Shown in pieces: positions 1 to 5,707 of a stretch of 12,682 nt of DNA; position 1 is the first letter of the stretch, and the number at the start of each line of letters is the position of its first letter. The position numbers and the translations under genes were made by a program. Source of the DNA: Bacteroidales bacterium GP2 (GTDB lineage: Bacteria > Bacteroidota > Bacteroidia > Bacteroidales > Muribaculaceae); contig DAAJ01000111.1 in the NCBI GenBank assembly GCA_001701115.1, forward strand, positions 1 through 12,682. The letters run 5' to 3'. Below the pieces are notes generated by a model. The model did no database searches. It saw nothing but the letters and a program-made list of their open reading frames with translations, and had not been told where the DNA came from.

Positions 1-3
1 TTA

Positions 4-35
4 TTTGTTTAAGTTGCGGCAAATGGTTATCTTCG
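4..35 (+). promoter_or_regulatory. Possible sigma-ABfr promoter for the YtxH/holin cluster
   Basis: TTTG at 4-7 is followed after 20 bases by TATCTTCG at 28-35, one mismatch from the Bacteroidetes -7 consensus TAnnTTTG. The spacing and the CA that follows match the better promoters in this window. It would give a 5' untranslated region of about 110 bases before the first YtxH-like gene. No better match lies closer to the start codon, but an alternative-sigma promoter there cannot be excluded. Confidence 0.35.
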
Positions 36-152
36 CAGGCGGGCAAGGAAGGCTATCAGGCGAAGTTTCAAAAAAAGCGCCCGGTTCATAACCTTTTGCC
101 GCTATCGGTTGTTATAGTGTAATAAGAAACATAAACCCAAAATGATATTTAT

Positions 153-350
153 ATGAAACCACTGAACATTATTCTCGCTGTGATTGGCGGCGCTGTTGCC
201 GGAGCTACTGTAGGTCTTCTTTTTGCGCCTGAAAAGGGCGAGACAACTCGTGATGAAATCGTTAAGTTCCTCAAATCAAAGGGCATCAAGCTCAAAAAGA
301 GCAAAATCGAAGAGCTCGCTGAGGAAATCGCAGAACAAATCAACGACTAA
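153..350 (+). CDS. YtxH domain-containing small membrane protein (copy 1)
   Basis: A 65-residue protein with one N-terminal hydrophobic, glycine-zipper-like segment (about residues 5-25, GGAVAGATVG). This is followed by the LFAPEKGETTR signature of YtxH/gas-vesicle-like small proteins and a charged, helical Lys/Glu-rich tail. The family is generally associated with stress or envelope functions, but its biochemical role is not established. It is probably an inner-membrane protein with a cytoplasmic helical tail. The next gene, 20 bases downstream, is a diverged paralogue, and the shared APEKGETTR block is preserved at DNA level (225-250 versus 443-468, three mismatches in 26 bases). The ATG at 153 has an A-rich upstream region typical of Bacteroidetes, with no Shine-Dalgarno sequence. 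The family call is strong; the function is unknown. Confidence 0.85.
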   Translation: MKPLNIILAVIGGAVAGATVGLLFAPEKGETTRDEIVKFLKSKGIKLKKSKIEELAEEIAEQIND

Positions 351-370
351 TCCCACTCAATAAAAGAATT

Positions 371-571
371 ATGAGCAACCTGAGTGTTCTTTACGCTTTT
401 CTTGGCGGTGCTATCGTTGGTGCAGGAGCTGCAATGCTTCTCGCGCCTGAAAAAGGTGAGACAACCCGCCGCAAGATAAAAGAGATTCTCCAGAAAAAAG
501 GAATCCTCTGCACTGACAACGAGATTGACGCGCTTGTTGAGCAGCTTACAAGTGAAATTGACGAGCAGTAA
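371..571 (+). CDS. YtxH domain-containing small membrane protein (copy 2)
   Basis: A 66-residue paralogue of the preceding gene. It has a hydrophobic segment at about residues 5-24 containing GGAIVGAGA, then LLAPEKGETTR, then a charged helical tail ending in acidic residues. Copy 1 has a Lys-rich tail (KLKKSK), while this one carries a cysteine (GILCTDNE) and is more acidic, so the two have diverged after duplication and may form mixed oligomers (inference). It starts 20 bases after copy 1 stops and is probably in the same transcript. About 90 bases separate it from the holin-like gene. Confidence 0.85.
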   Translation: MSNLSVLYAFLGGAIVGAGAAMLLAPEKGETTRRKIKEILQKKGILCTDNEIDALVEQLTSEIDEQ

Positions 572-663
572 TAGCGCAATTTATTTACGGAATATCTGTT
601 GCAGCGGGGAGGAGTGCTCTTCGCTGCCGCAGTATGCCTATAACTTCCTAACCCTAAGCCGAA

Positions 664-1002
664 ATGACTGATTCATCAAACCAATACTCGCATATTCGCA
701 AGCAGTTTTCCGAATACGCCAGACTGTACATTAGATTTGCCCGGCTAACTTTGGCGGAGAAAGTAACAGTATTTCTCACTGCCGGTTCTATCGCTGTGGC
801 GGCATTCATTTTTGCGGTCATCTTCATATTCTTCATGTCTATTGCTGCCGCGAATTGGCTGGCACCATACATAGGGCTCGGATGGGGTTACGCTTGCATC
901 AGTTTCATGTACCTGATTCTGATTGCGCTGCTGTTTATATTCCGCAAGCCTTTCATCATGAATCCTATAGCGAGATTCATATCCAAGCTTTTCCTCTCCT
1001 GA
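664..1002 (+). CDS. Phage holin family protein (YqjE/Phage_holin_3_6-like)
   Basis: A 112-residue protein with an N-terminal amphipathic stretch (residues 1-35, including LTLAEKVTVF) and two predicted membrane helices (about 36-62 and 70-93), ending in a short basic tail. This layout, with an aromatic-rich hairpin and RKPFIMNPIARF after the second helix, fits the Phage_holin_3_6 / YqjE family. Despite the family name, these chromosomal proteins are usually not lysis proteins, and no phage genes surround this one. In enterobacteria the relative yqjE lies between yqjD and yqjK in a stationary-phase cluster; the small membrane proteins on both sides here give the same context. Topology and family are well supported; the role is inferred from context. 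Confidence 0.75.
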   Translation: MTDSSNQYSHIRKQFSEYARLYIRFARLTLAEKVTVFLTAGSIAVAAFIFAVIFIFFMSIAAANWLAPYIGLGWGYACISFMYLILIALLFIFRKPFIMNPIARFISKLFLS

Positions 1003-1026
1003 CAAACGATTTTACTGTTCTACACT

Positions 1027-1296
1027 ATGGATAAGAAAGAGAAACTTACCGAAAACCATCCTGCGTGGAAAGGATATGACATAGACGAGCTGCGTTACCA
1101 GCAGGCTTACACCCAGGCACGTCTTGAAATCGAGAAGGAGCGTATGGCGGCAAGTGCGCGAAATATATATTCAAGCACGGCAATGACTAAGACCGGCGGG
1201 ATTATGGGCAGGATTCTCGGCAGCCTAAACTACGTTGACTATGCCATAATCGCTTTCAGGCTCTTCAGAAAGGCGCGTGGTCTCTTTCGCCGTTAG
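1027..1296 (+). CDS. Small basic hypothetical protein of the YtxH/holin cluster
   Basis: An 89-residue protein I cannot assign to a named family. The N-terminal half is charged and probably helical, with a Tyr/Glu-rich DIDELRYQQAYTQARLEIEKE stretch broken at about residue 48. The C-terminal third carries a moderately hydrophobic segment (about 58-79, GRILGSLNYVDYAIIAFRLF) followed by a strongly basic end (RKARGLFRR), as expected for a protein held at the cytoplasmic face of the inner membrane. It starts 24 bases after the holin-like gene and is almost surely its operon partner. By position, size and basic character it is the counterpart of enterobacterial YqjK, but I see no clear sequence homology. 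About 48 bases separate it from prmA. Confidence 0.7.
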   Translation: MDKKEKLTENHPAWKGYDIDELRYQQAYTQARLEIEKERMAASARNIYSSTAMTKTGGIMGRILGSLNYVDYAIIAFRLFRKARGLFRR

Positions 1297-1344
1297 CATC
1301 CTCCTCTCTTCGCTCCAACTTTTCATCACATTTCACATACTGCT

Positions 1345-2193
1345 ATGAATGATTATATTGAGGTGAGGTATGACCTTGACCCATGCAATGAAACTTTTAC
1401 TGATGTAATTGCTGCGATTCTTGCCGATCGTGGCTTTGAAAGTTTTGTGCCGGACGAATCCGGTCTGACAGCATATATAAAAAAGGAGGATTTTACCTCT
1501 GAATGCACTGACATTGCAGGGTTGCTCCCGTTTGAAGCTGATATTGATGTCAAATATGAACTTATAGAGGGTCAGGACTGGAATGCTGAATGGGAGAAGA
1601 ACTACTTTAAGCCTATTGTAATTGGAAATGATTGTGTGATCCATAGCTCGTTCCACAAAGATGTTCCCTCCTGCCGCCTTGATATTGTCATTGATCCCAA
1701 AATGGCATTTGGCACAGGGCATCATGCCACTACGTCGCAGATGGCGGAGAGAATCATGGCTACCGATGTGCGCGGTAAAAAAGTTATAGATATGGGCACT
1801 GGCACCGGCATCCTTGCGCTTATTGCGGCAATGGAGTGCGCAGCGGAGGTCATAGCCGTGGAAATCGACCCGGCGGCTCATGCAAATGCCCTTGAAAATA
1901 TTGCCCTTAACTCCCATTCCGAGATAGATATGCGTCTCGGTGATGTGAGCTGCATAAAGGATGTATGTGATGCTGATATTCTGCTTGCAAATATCAACCG
2001 CAATATAATTGTTGGAGATATTGCGGAATATTCACATGCGCTGGTGCCGGGAGGAAAGATGTTTTTGAGCGGATTTTACACAGAGGACATTCCTGTGATT
2101 ACCAACGAAGCGCAAAAATACGGTTTGTCACTTGAGGCTGCTACCGAAAAAGATAAATGGGCTTGTATAACACTCACTAAAGCTGCTGAATAA
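1345..2193 (+). CDS. prmA: Ribosomal protein L11 methyltransferase PrmA
   Basis: A 282-residue class I SAM-dependent methyltransferase. PrmA trimethylates ribosomal protein L11 in the cytoplasm. The N-terminal substrate-recognition domain (about residues 1-85) includes the typical QDWNAEWEKNYFKP block at 77-90. It is followed by the family-specific DPKMAFGTGHHATT (117-130), the SAM-binding glycine motif VIDMGTGTGILAL (147-159), the acidic ribose-binding residues in AVEID (171-175) and the catalytic-region LLANINRN (213-220). The length is normal for Bacteroidetes PrmA. It begins 48 bases after the small basic protein gene, and its stop overlaps the next start by one base (TAATG, 2191-2195), which suggests translational coupling. 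No odd residues were seen. Confidence 0.95.
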   Translation: MNDYIEVRYDLDPCNETFTDVIAAILADRGFESFVPDESGLTAYIKKEDFTSECTDIAGLLPFEADIDVKYELIEGQDWNAEWEKNYFKPIVIGNDCVIHSSFHKDVPSCRLDIVIDPKMAFGTGHHATTSQMAERIMATDVRGKKVIDMGTGTGILALIAAMECAAEVIAVEIDPAAHANALENIALNSHSEIDMRLGDVSCIKDVCDADILLANINRNIIVGDIAEYSHALVPGGKMFLSGFYTEDIPVITNEAQKYGLSLEAATEKDKWACITLTKAAE

Positions 2194-2732
2194 TGAAAAG
2201 ATTACTCACACTCCTTATTATTATATGTGTCTCTGCGGTTGCGGTGCAGCCTAAAGCGGAAGGAAAGGAAAAAAGCAAGCTTTCCGCTGGATTTGCGTGG
2301 GGGGCAGATATAGGCGGTGCCATTGACCTTACCGGCAATGATATGTCTACCCTTAATATTAATGCCGCTTTCGGCTACCGCCGTGGTGTTATTGACCTTG
2401 TGGGAATCGGCACCGGAATGAATGTAATGGTGAGCAACAGCTCCCGAATGTTTCCTGTGTATGGTATTATCCGGTCAAATTTCCGCACCACTCCCTCTCT
2501 CTGTTTCCTGGATGTGCGTGCCGGTTGCGCTTTTTTGAACCTTGATGACAACAGCAACCATACAGGAACCTTTGTTTCACCTGGTCTTGGGTTCAACCTC
2601 GCAAAAGGGAAGACATTTTCATCTTACCTGATTCTGAGCTACCAGTATGTGGACGTGCGCTCCAAGAGTGAATCCGGATTCAATATCGATGGTCTTAACT
2701 TCGCTTGTGTAAGGCTGGGAGTAAGTTTCTGA
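2193..2732 (+). CDS. Exported outer-membrane beta-barrel-type protein
   Basis: A 179-residue protein beginning with a signal peptide (MKRLLTLLIIICVSAVAV, cleavage near residues 18-24). The mature part shows alternating hydrophobic/polar stretches rich in Gly, Tyr and Phe (SAGFAWGADIGGAIDLTG, NAAFGYRRG, YLILSYQYVDV) and ends in VRLGVSF with a terminal phenylalanine, the usual beta-signal for BAM insertion. This supports a small barrel of about eight strands, of the general outer-membrane beta-barrel type common in Bacteroidetes. No ligand or function can be assigned. It overlaps prmA by one base, so it is translated from the same message, and it is followed by a strong bidirectional terminator. 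Confidence 0.75.
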   Translation: MKRLLTLLIIICVSAVAVQPKAEGKEKSKLSAGFAWGADIGGAIDLTGNDMSTLNINAAFGYRRGVIDLVGIGTGMNVMVSNSSRMFPVYGIIRSNFRTTPSLCFLDVRAGCAFLNLDDNSNHTGTFVSPGLGFNLAKGKTFSSYLILSYQYVDVRSKSESGFNIDGLNFACVRLGVSF

Positions 2733-2749
2733 GTTTTTGAAAAATAGTA

Positions 2750-2791
2750 AAAAATGTCCGCGCAGGTGATTAAGCCGGCGCGGACATTTTT
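2750..2791. terminator. Bidirectional rho-independent terminator
   Basis: AAAAATGTCCGCGC (2750-2763) and GCGCGGACATTTTT (2778-2791) form a perfect 14-bp stem with a 14-base loop. The A run on one side and the T run on the other make it work on either strand. It lies between the convergent barrel-protein gene (stop at 2732) and the minus-strand gene (stop at 2803), so it probably ends both transcripts. Confidence 0.9.
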
Positions 2792-2802
2792 AATTTCTGT
2801 TT

Positions 2803-3729
2803 TCAATTGCCGAATGTCAGGGTGGTGAAGAACTGGTTGGAGCCTCCGTAGGTCGGACGGCTTGAGAATTCAAGCTGCACGTAGCTTCCATCGTTGCTGA
2901 ACCAGGTTGCCTGTACTCCACCTCCGGGCAAGTTCGTGCTTACTGGGCTTCCGTATTGGGCGTACAGCGTGGAATATATGTCACCGTAGCGTCTCGTGTC
3001 GTAATTCGGAGTGGAATAGTAGAGCTGGGTGCGCGCAAGCCCTCCATTTTCGTAATACAACATCCCTTCAGGCCATATATAATTCAGCTCGTTCACATTG
3101 TTGAGGTAAACGACTTCATTCCCGTACCCTTGTACAGTATAGCCGTTATTGTTGAGCATATTGATTGACAAGTTGATGCCCATGCCGAAATTAAGTCCGA
3201 AAAGCGGGCGGAATGCAGGAATCACCCTGACAGGACGCCATGCGGCGGGACGTATAGGGCGAATCCACGGTTGGTATACAGGTCTGCCGGGACGGTAAGC
3301 GGGACGCATAGGTCTTACCGGTGCTACAGGTCTTACCGGTCTGACGGGCGCCACCGGTCTGCCGGGTACGGGTCTTGCCGGACCCCCGGGAGCAATAGAA
3401 CCGTTAGGTCTTCCTGGCGCGGCAGGGCGATGTCCGGGTTGGGCTTGTGGTTGGCGTCCGGGACGGGTGTAGCTATTGTTGTCTTTGTTGCCGGACGGGC
3501 GGTTTGGTTTCTCCTTTTTATTATTATGGTTGGAATTATTGTTGGGCTTGATACTGTTAGAAGAATGTCCTGCGCCGTTATGGCGGTTGTTTCCTCCACG
3601 TGAATTGTCAGTGCGCTCGTTGCGCTGCTTCTCTCTTTCGCCTCGTCCTGGGCGCTGTGCCAAGGCTTCGGTGCTGCTTGCTGCAAGCAGTCCTGCGCAT
3701 AATGCGATTGTCAGCAATGATTTCTTCAT
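2803..3729 (-). CDS. Exported Asn/Pro/Arg-rich protein with a conserved-looking C-terminal domain
   Basis: A 308-residue protein with a clear signal peptide (MKKSLLTIALCAGLLAASST, cleavage likely after ALA at 22-24). Residues 25-90 are basic, Asn/Arg/Gly-rich and disordered. Residues 90-175 are Pro/Arg-rich, with a nine-residue tandem repeat VAPVRPVRP / VAPVRPMRP at 126-143 (bases 3301-3354). Residues about 178-308 look folded, with many Tyr, Gly and Asn and alternating beta-type segments (YIWPEGMLYYENGGL, DGSYVQLEFSS, FFTTLTFGN). The low-complexity part could bind anionic envelope polymers, but that is inference. It is convergent to the upstream plus-strand gene, shares its terminator, and diverges from pyrE. 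I do not recognise a named family. The opposite-strand frames across the GC-rich part are shadows. Confidence 0.8.
   Translation of the reverse strand: MKKSLLTIALCAGLLAASSTEALAQRPGRGEREKQRNERTDNSRGGNNRHNGAGHSSNSIKPNNNSNHNNKKEKPNRPSGNKDNNSYTRPGRQPQAQPGHRPAAPGRPNGSIAPGGPARPVPGRPVAPVRPVRPVAPVRPMRPAYRPGRPVYQPWIRPIRPAAWRPVRVIPAFRPLFGLNFGMGINLSINMLNNNGYTVQGYGNEVVYLNNVNELNYIWPEGMLYYENGGLARTQLYYSTPNYDTRRYGDIYSTLYAQYGSPVSTNLPGGGVQATWFSNDGSYVQLEFSSRPTYGGSNQFFTTLTFGN
3301..3354 (-). repeat. Two-copy 27-bp tandem repeat coding VAPVRP(V/M)RP
   Basis: Two adjacent imperfect 27-base units encode residues 126-134 and 135-143 of the exported protein; the plus strand shows repeated GGTCTTACCGG cores. Such repeats can change copy number by slippage, which would alter the length of the disordered linker. 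Confidence 0.6.
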
Positions 3730-3824
3730 GACATTAAATTTTACGCGTTTATTACTAAGACGCTGTGGATGCTGTAAAGTTTACTGGTTCAACCGCTAAA
3801 TTATAAATTATTACCATTTATTTG

Positions 3825-3832
3825 TATATTTG
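3825..3832 (+). promoter_or_regulatory. Distal -7 element TATATTTG upstream of pyrE
   Basis: TATATTTG at 3825-3832 is an exact TAnnTTTG match followed by CA, the context seen at the tRNA-His and pyrE promoters here. The region 19-20 bases upstream lacks a good TTTG, so the -33 element is poor. A transcript would start near 3839, giving about 250 bases of leader before pyrE or a separate small RNA. Confidence 0.45.
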
Positions 3833-4009
3833 CACCTATTAAATCCATGGGATAGCGTTGTTTTGTGGGTTTGGCATGGCTTGATGCCGTAATATATAAA
3901 TTTATATGCCGATGGCAGTCAGAAACAAAATTAATATGCCTGCAATCGGAGCGTTGGACTCTACATGCGCTCGTAGAATTACCTCGTTTTATAAATAATG
4001 GTGAAAAAA

Positions 4010-4041
4010 TTTGCGAGTTGAAGCGTCAAGTAATAACTTTG
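4010..4041 (+). promoter_or_regulatory. sigma-ABfr promoter of pyrE
   Basis: TTTG at 4010-4013, a 20-base spacer, then TAACTTTG at 4034-4041 followed by CA: a full match to the Bacteroidetes vegetative promoter. The predicted start is near 4048, leaving a leader of about 44 bases before the pyrE ATG at 4092. Confidence 0.75.
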
Positions 4042-4091
4042 CATATATCTTAGCGTAAATGTTTTTATAACCAATAATAATATTCTACCCC

Positions 4092-4730
4092 ATGAAACCA
4101 TTAGAAAGAATTTTAGCCGAGAAACTACTGAAAATCAGTGCAATCAAGCTTCAGCCCGAGCTCCCGTTCACTTGGGCGTCCGGTTGGAATTCACCTATAT
4201 ATACCGACAACCGCAAAACTTTGTCGTATCCGGAGGTCCGCAGCTTCATCAAAGTTGAGATGTGCCGCCTTATCCTTGAGAACTTCCCTGCTCCTGACGC
4301 TATCGCCGGAGTTGCTACCGGAGCTATAGCTATGGGCGCTCTCGTTGCCGACACTCTTGGTCTTCCGTACGTTTATGTGCGCTCAACTCCCAAGGACCAC
4401 GGTTTGGAAAACCTTATCGAGGGAAATCTTAAGCCCGGACAGAAAGTGGTTGTTATCGAAGATCTTATCTCTACCGGAGGAAGCAGCTTGAAAGCTGTTG
4501 ACGCTATCCGCGCCGCAGGTTGCGAAGTAGTCGGAATGGCTGCAATCTTCACTTATGGTTTCCCCCTCGCTATCAAGCGGTTCAAAGATGCGAATGTGAA
4601 TCTGCTCACTCTCAGCAACTATAATGCAATGCTTGAGGCGGCACTTGAAACCGAGTATATCCGCGCTGAAGACCTTGACACGCTCAAGGAGTGGCGTAAA
4701 GATCCCGCAAACTGGACTGCGCGCAAGTAA
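4092..4730 (+). CDS. pyrE: Orotate phosphoribosyltransferase
   Basis: A 212-residue cytoplasmic enzyme that joins orotate and PRPP to make OMP in de novo UMP synthesis. It has the N-terminal SGWNSPIYTDNRK block (30-42) and the hood/catalytic loop with R97, K101, H103, G104 and IEG (109-111). The 13-residue PRPP-binding motif VVVIEDLISTGGS is at 119-131, with the paired acidic residues E123-D124. At 98, a Ser stands where the enterobacterial loop has Lys (RK..K.HG); the other loop residues are kept, so activity is expected. The length is normal. It has its own consensus promoter and is followed after 20 bases by the SRPBCC gene, an arrangement familiar in Bacteroidales. Confidence 0.95.
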   Translation: MKPLERILAEKLLKISAIKLQPELPFTWASGWNSPIYTDNRKTLSYPEVRSFIKVEMCRLILENFPAPDAIAGVATGAIAMGALVADTLGLPYVYVRSTPKDHGLENLIEGNLKPGQKVVVIEDLISTGGSSLKAVDAIRAAGCEVVGMAAIFTYGFPLAIKRFKDANVNLLTLSNYNAMLEAALETEYIRAEDLDTLKEWRKDPANWTARK

Positions 4731-4750
4731 TTTCATAAAGAATTTCAATA

Positions 4751-5170
4751 ATGGCAAAATATAGCAGCAAGCCTGCATCAATCGCTAAGCCTGTCGAAGA
4801 GGTTTACGAAAAAATCAGCAATATCGGCGCTTACCAGCAGAAATTGGATTCACTGCCTGAAGAGGTGAGGTCCAAGATAGGCGATGTGCGCTTTGAGGAG
4901 GACGCAATTGTAATCACTGCGGCTCCTGTGGGCGAAATCCGTTTTGCAGTAAAAGAGCGTGTCAGCCCCTCAAGAGTCACCCTGTCTGCTGAACAGTCGC
5001 CTGTTCCGCTTAATCTCATTGTCAACCTTGAGCCGGAAGGTGAGAGCGCGACCAAAGCAACAAGCGTTATAGATGTGGAGATTCCTGCAATGCTTAAGCC
5101 TATGATTGGCGGAAAGATGCAGGAGGCGGCAGACAAGTTCGGCGAGCTTATCACCACCTTCTTTGCATGA
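4751..5170 (+). CDS. SRPBCC family (START/Bet v 1-like) protein
   Basis: A 139-residue cytoplasmic protein with the SRPBCC layout. An opening beta strand (SSKPASIAKPVEEVYEKISN) runs into helix 1. A central antiparallel sheet follows (DAIVITAAPVGEIRFAVKER, RVTLSAEQSPVPLNLIVNLEP, TKATSVIDVEI). A long C-terminal helix (AMLKPMIGGKMQEAADKFGELI) would close the hydrophobic pocket. Members bind lipids, polyketides or other hydrophobic ligands; no ligand can be named here. It starts 20 bases after pyrE. Its stop overlaps the lipoprotein start by four bases (ATGA, 5167-5170), so those two are probably translationally coupled. Confidence 0.85.
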   Translation: MAKYSSKPASIAKPVEEVYEKISNIGAYQQKLDSLPEEVRSKIGDVRFEEDAIVITAAPVGEIRFAVKERVSPSRVTLSAEQSPVPLNLIVNLEPEGESATKATSVIDVEIPAMLKPMIGGKMQEAADKFGELITTFFA

Positions 5171-5652
5171 GGCATTTCATTGCCGCGCTATTAGGTCTTG
5201 TTTTCCTCTCGGCTTGCGATTCGGTTGACGATGAACGAATCCCGTCAATGCCGGTGAGGATTGATTTCCCAACTGTCGGCGATTGGCAGCGCTACGGGGT
5301 TGCCGCCGCGCTTGATGCACGCAGTTTTATAAAGGCTGACAGGATTCCCCAGGGCTTTCCCTACACGGAAATGTCCGCCACAGGTTTTGGCGGAGTCTTG
5401 CTCGTTTGCTCCTTTGACAATAATCCGCTTGCGTATGACCTCAGCTGCCCGGTTGAGGTCAAGCAGTCAGTTAGGGTAAGCATAGACAAGGATGATAATG
5501 TTGCAAAATGCAAGGTGTGCGGAAGCACCTACGATGTGTTTCGCACAGGCGCGCCTTTATCAGGTCCTGCGGCAGACAAAGGGTATGCGCTTACTCGCTA
5601 CAGGGTGGGACCTGGGGCGGATGCGTTGCAGTATATGGTAGTGACGCGCTGA
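5167..5652 (+). CDS. Rieske-like lipoprotein with altered cluster ligands
   Basis: A 161-residue lipoprotein. The signal peptide ends in the lipobox LSAC with the lipidated Cys at 17, and the acidic DSVDDE after it is compatible with outer-membrane sorting. The fold resembles a Rieske domain: a ligand-type loop at DLSCP (C94), a second loop CKVCGSTYDVF (C115, C118), then GAPLSGPA, which recalls the Pro loop, and a final strand (LTRYRV). A true Rieske [2Fe-2S] centre uses CxH and CxxH; here V96 and C118 stand in the histidine positions, leaving C94, C115 and C118 plus possibly C81. It may bind a different metal or none. It overlaps the SRPBCC gene by four bases. Confidence in a lipoprotein is high, in Rieske ancestry moderate, in function low. 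Confidence 0.75.
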   Translation: MRHFIAALLGLVFLSACDSVDDERIPSMPVRIDFPTVGDWQRYGVAAALDARSFIKADRIPQGFPYTEMSATGFGGVLLVCSFDNNPLAYDLSCPVEVKQSVRVSIDKDDNVAKCKVCGSTYDVFRTGAPLSGPAADKGYALTRYRVGPGADALQYMVVTR

Positions 5653-5678
5653 TTGTGAACTTCCGTCCGGTCGGGGCG

Positions 5679-5697
5679 TTATATTTTCAAAATATAA
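5679..5697. promoter_or_regulatory. 9-bp inverted repeat just upstream of the SDR gene
   Basis: TTATATTTT (5679-5687) and AAAATATAA (5689-5697) form a perfect dyad around C5688, ending 10 bases before the ATG at 5708. It also contains TATATTTT, one base short of a -7 consensus. It could be an operator or a weak promoter; the AT-rich composition makes a chance palindrome possible. Confidence 0.4.
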
Positions 5698-5707
5698 TGC
5701 TACGATT

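Larger units (their letters stand above)
3730..4091. other. Intergenic region between divergent exported-protein gene and pyrE
   Basis: 362 bases without a convincing gene. It holds a plus-strand promoter-like TATATTTGCA (3825), a small hairpin GGCAT/ATGCC (3873-3888), a perfect 14-bp AT palindrome ATATAAATTTATAT (3894-3907), two mutually exclusive hairpins (GAGCG 3949-3953 with CGCTC 3968-3972; TCTAC 3960-3964 with GTAGA 3973-3977) and the pyrE-proximal promoter (4010-4041). The frame from GTG 3865 to 4053 has no recognisable protein character. No good promoter for the minus-strand gene was found. Confidence 0.5.

Noticed and set aside
601..627. GCAGCG/CGCTGC hairpin between the second YtxH gene and the holin-like gene
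   Set aside because: It has only a 6-bp stem, a 15-base loop and no T run, so neither a terminator nor a known RNA element can be supported.
664..1002. Prophage lysis gene
   Set aside because: The holin-family protein has no phage neighbours; its context is small chromosomal membrane proteins.
1333..1917. Long minus-strand open frame opposite prmA
   Set aside because: It lies entirely over a well-supported methyltransferase gene, has His/Cys-rich, non-protein-like composition and no promoter.
3271..3799. Plus-strand open frames opposite the Pro/Arg-rich exported protein
   Set aside because: They arise from the GC-rich repeats of the minus-strand gene and show no protein-like features.
3865..4053. 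GTG-started 62-codon frame upstream of pyrE
   Set aside because: It runs through the pyrE promoter -7 element, begins with a rare start and has no recognisable domain or coding bias.
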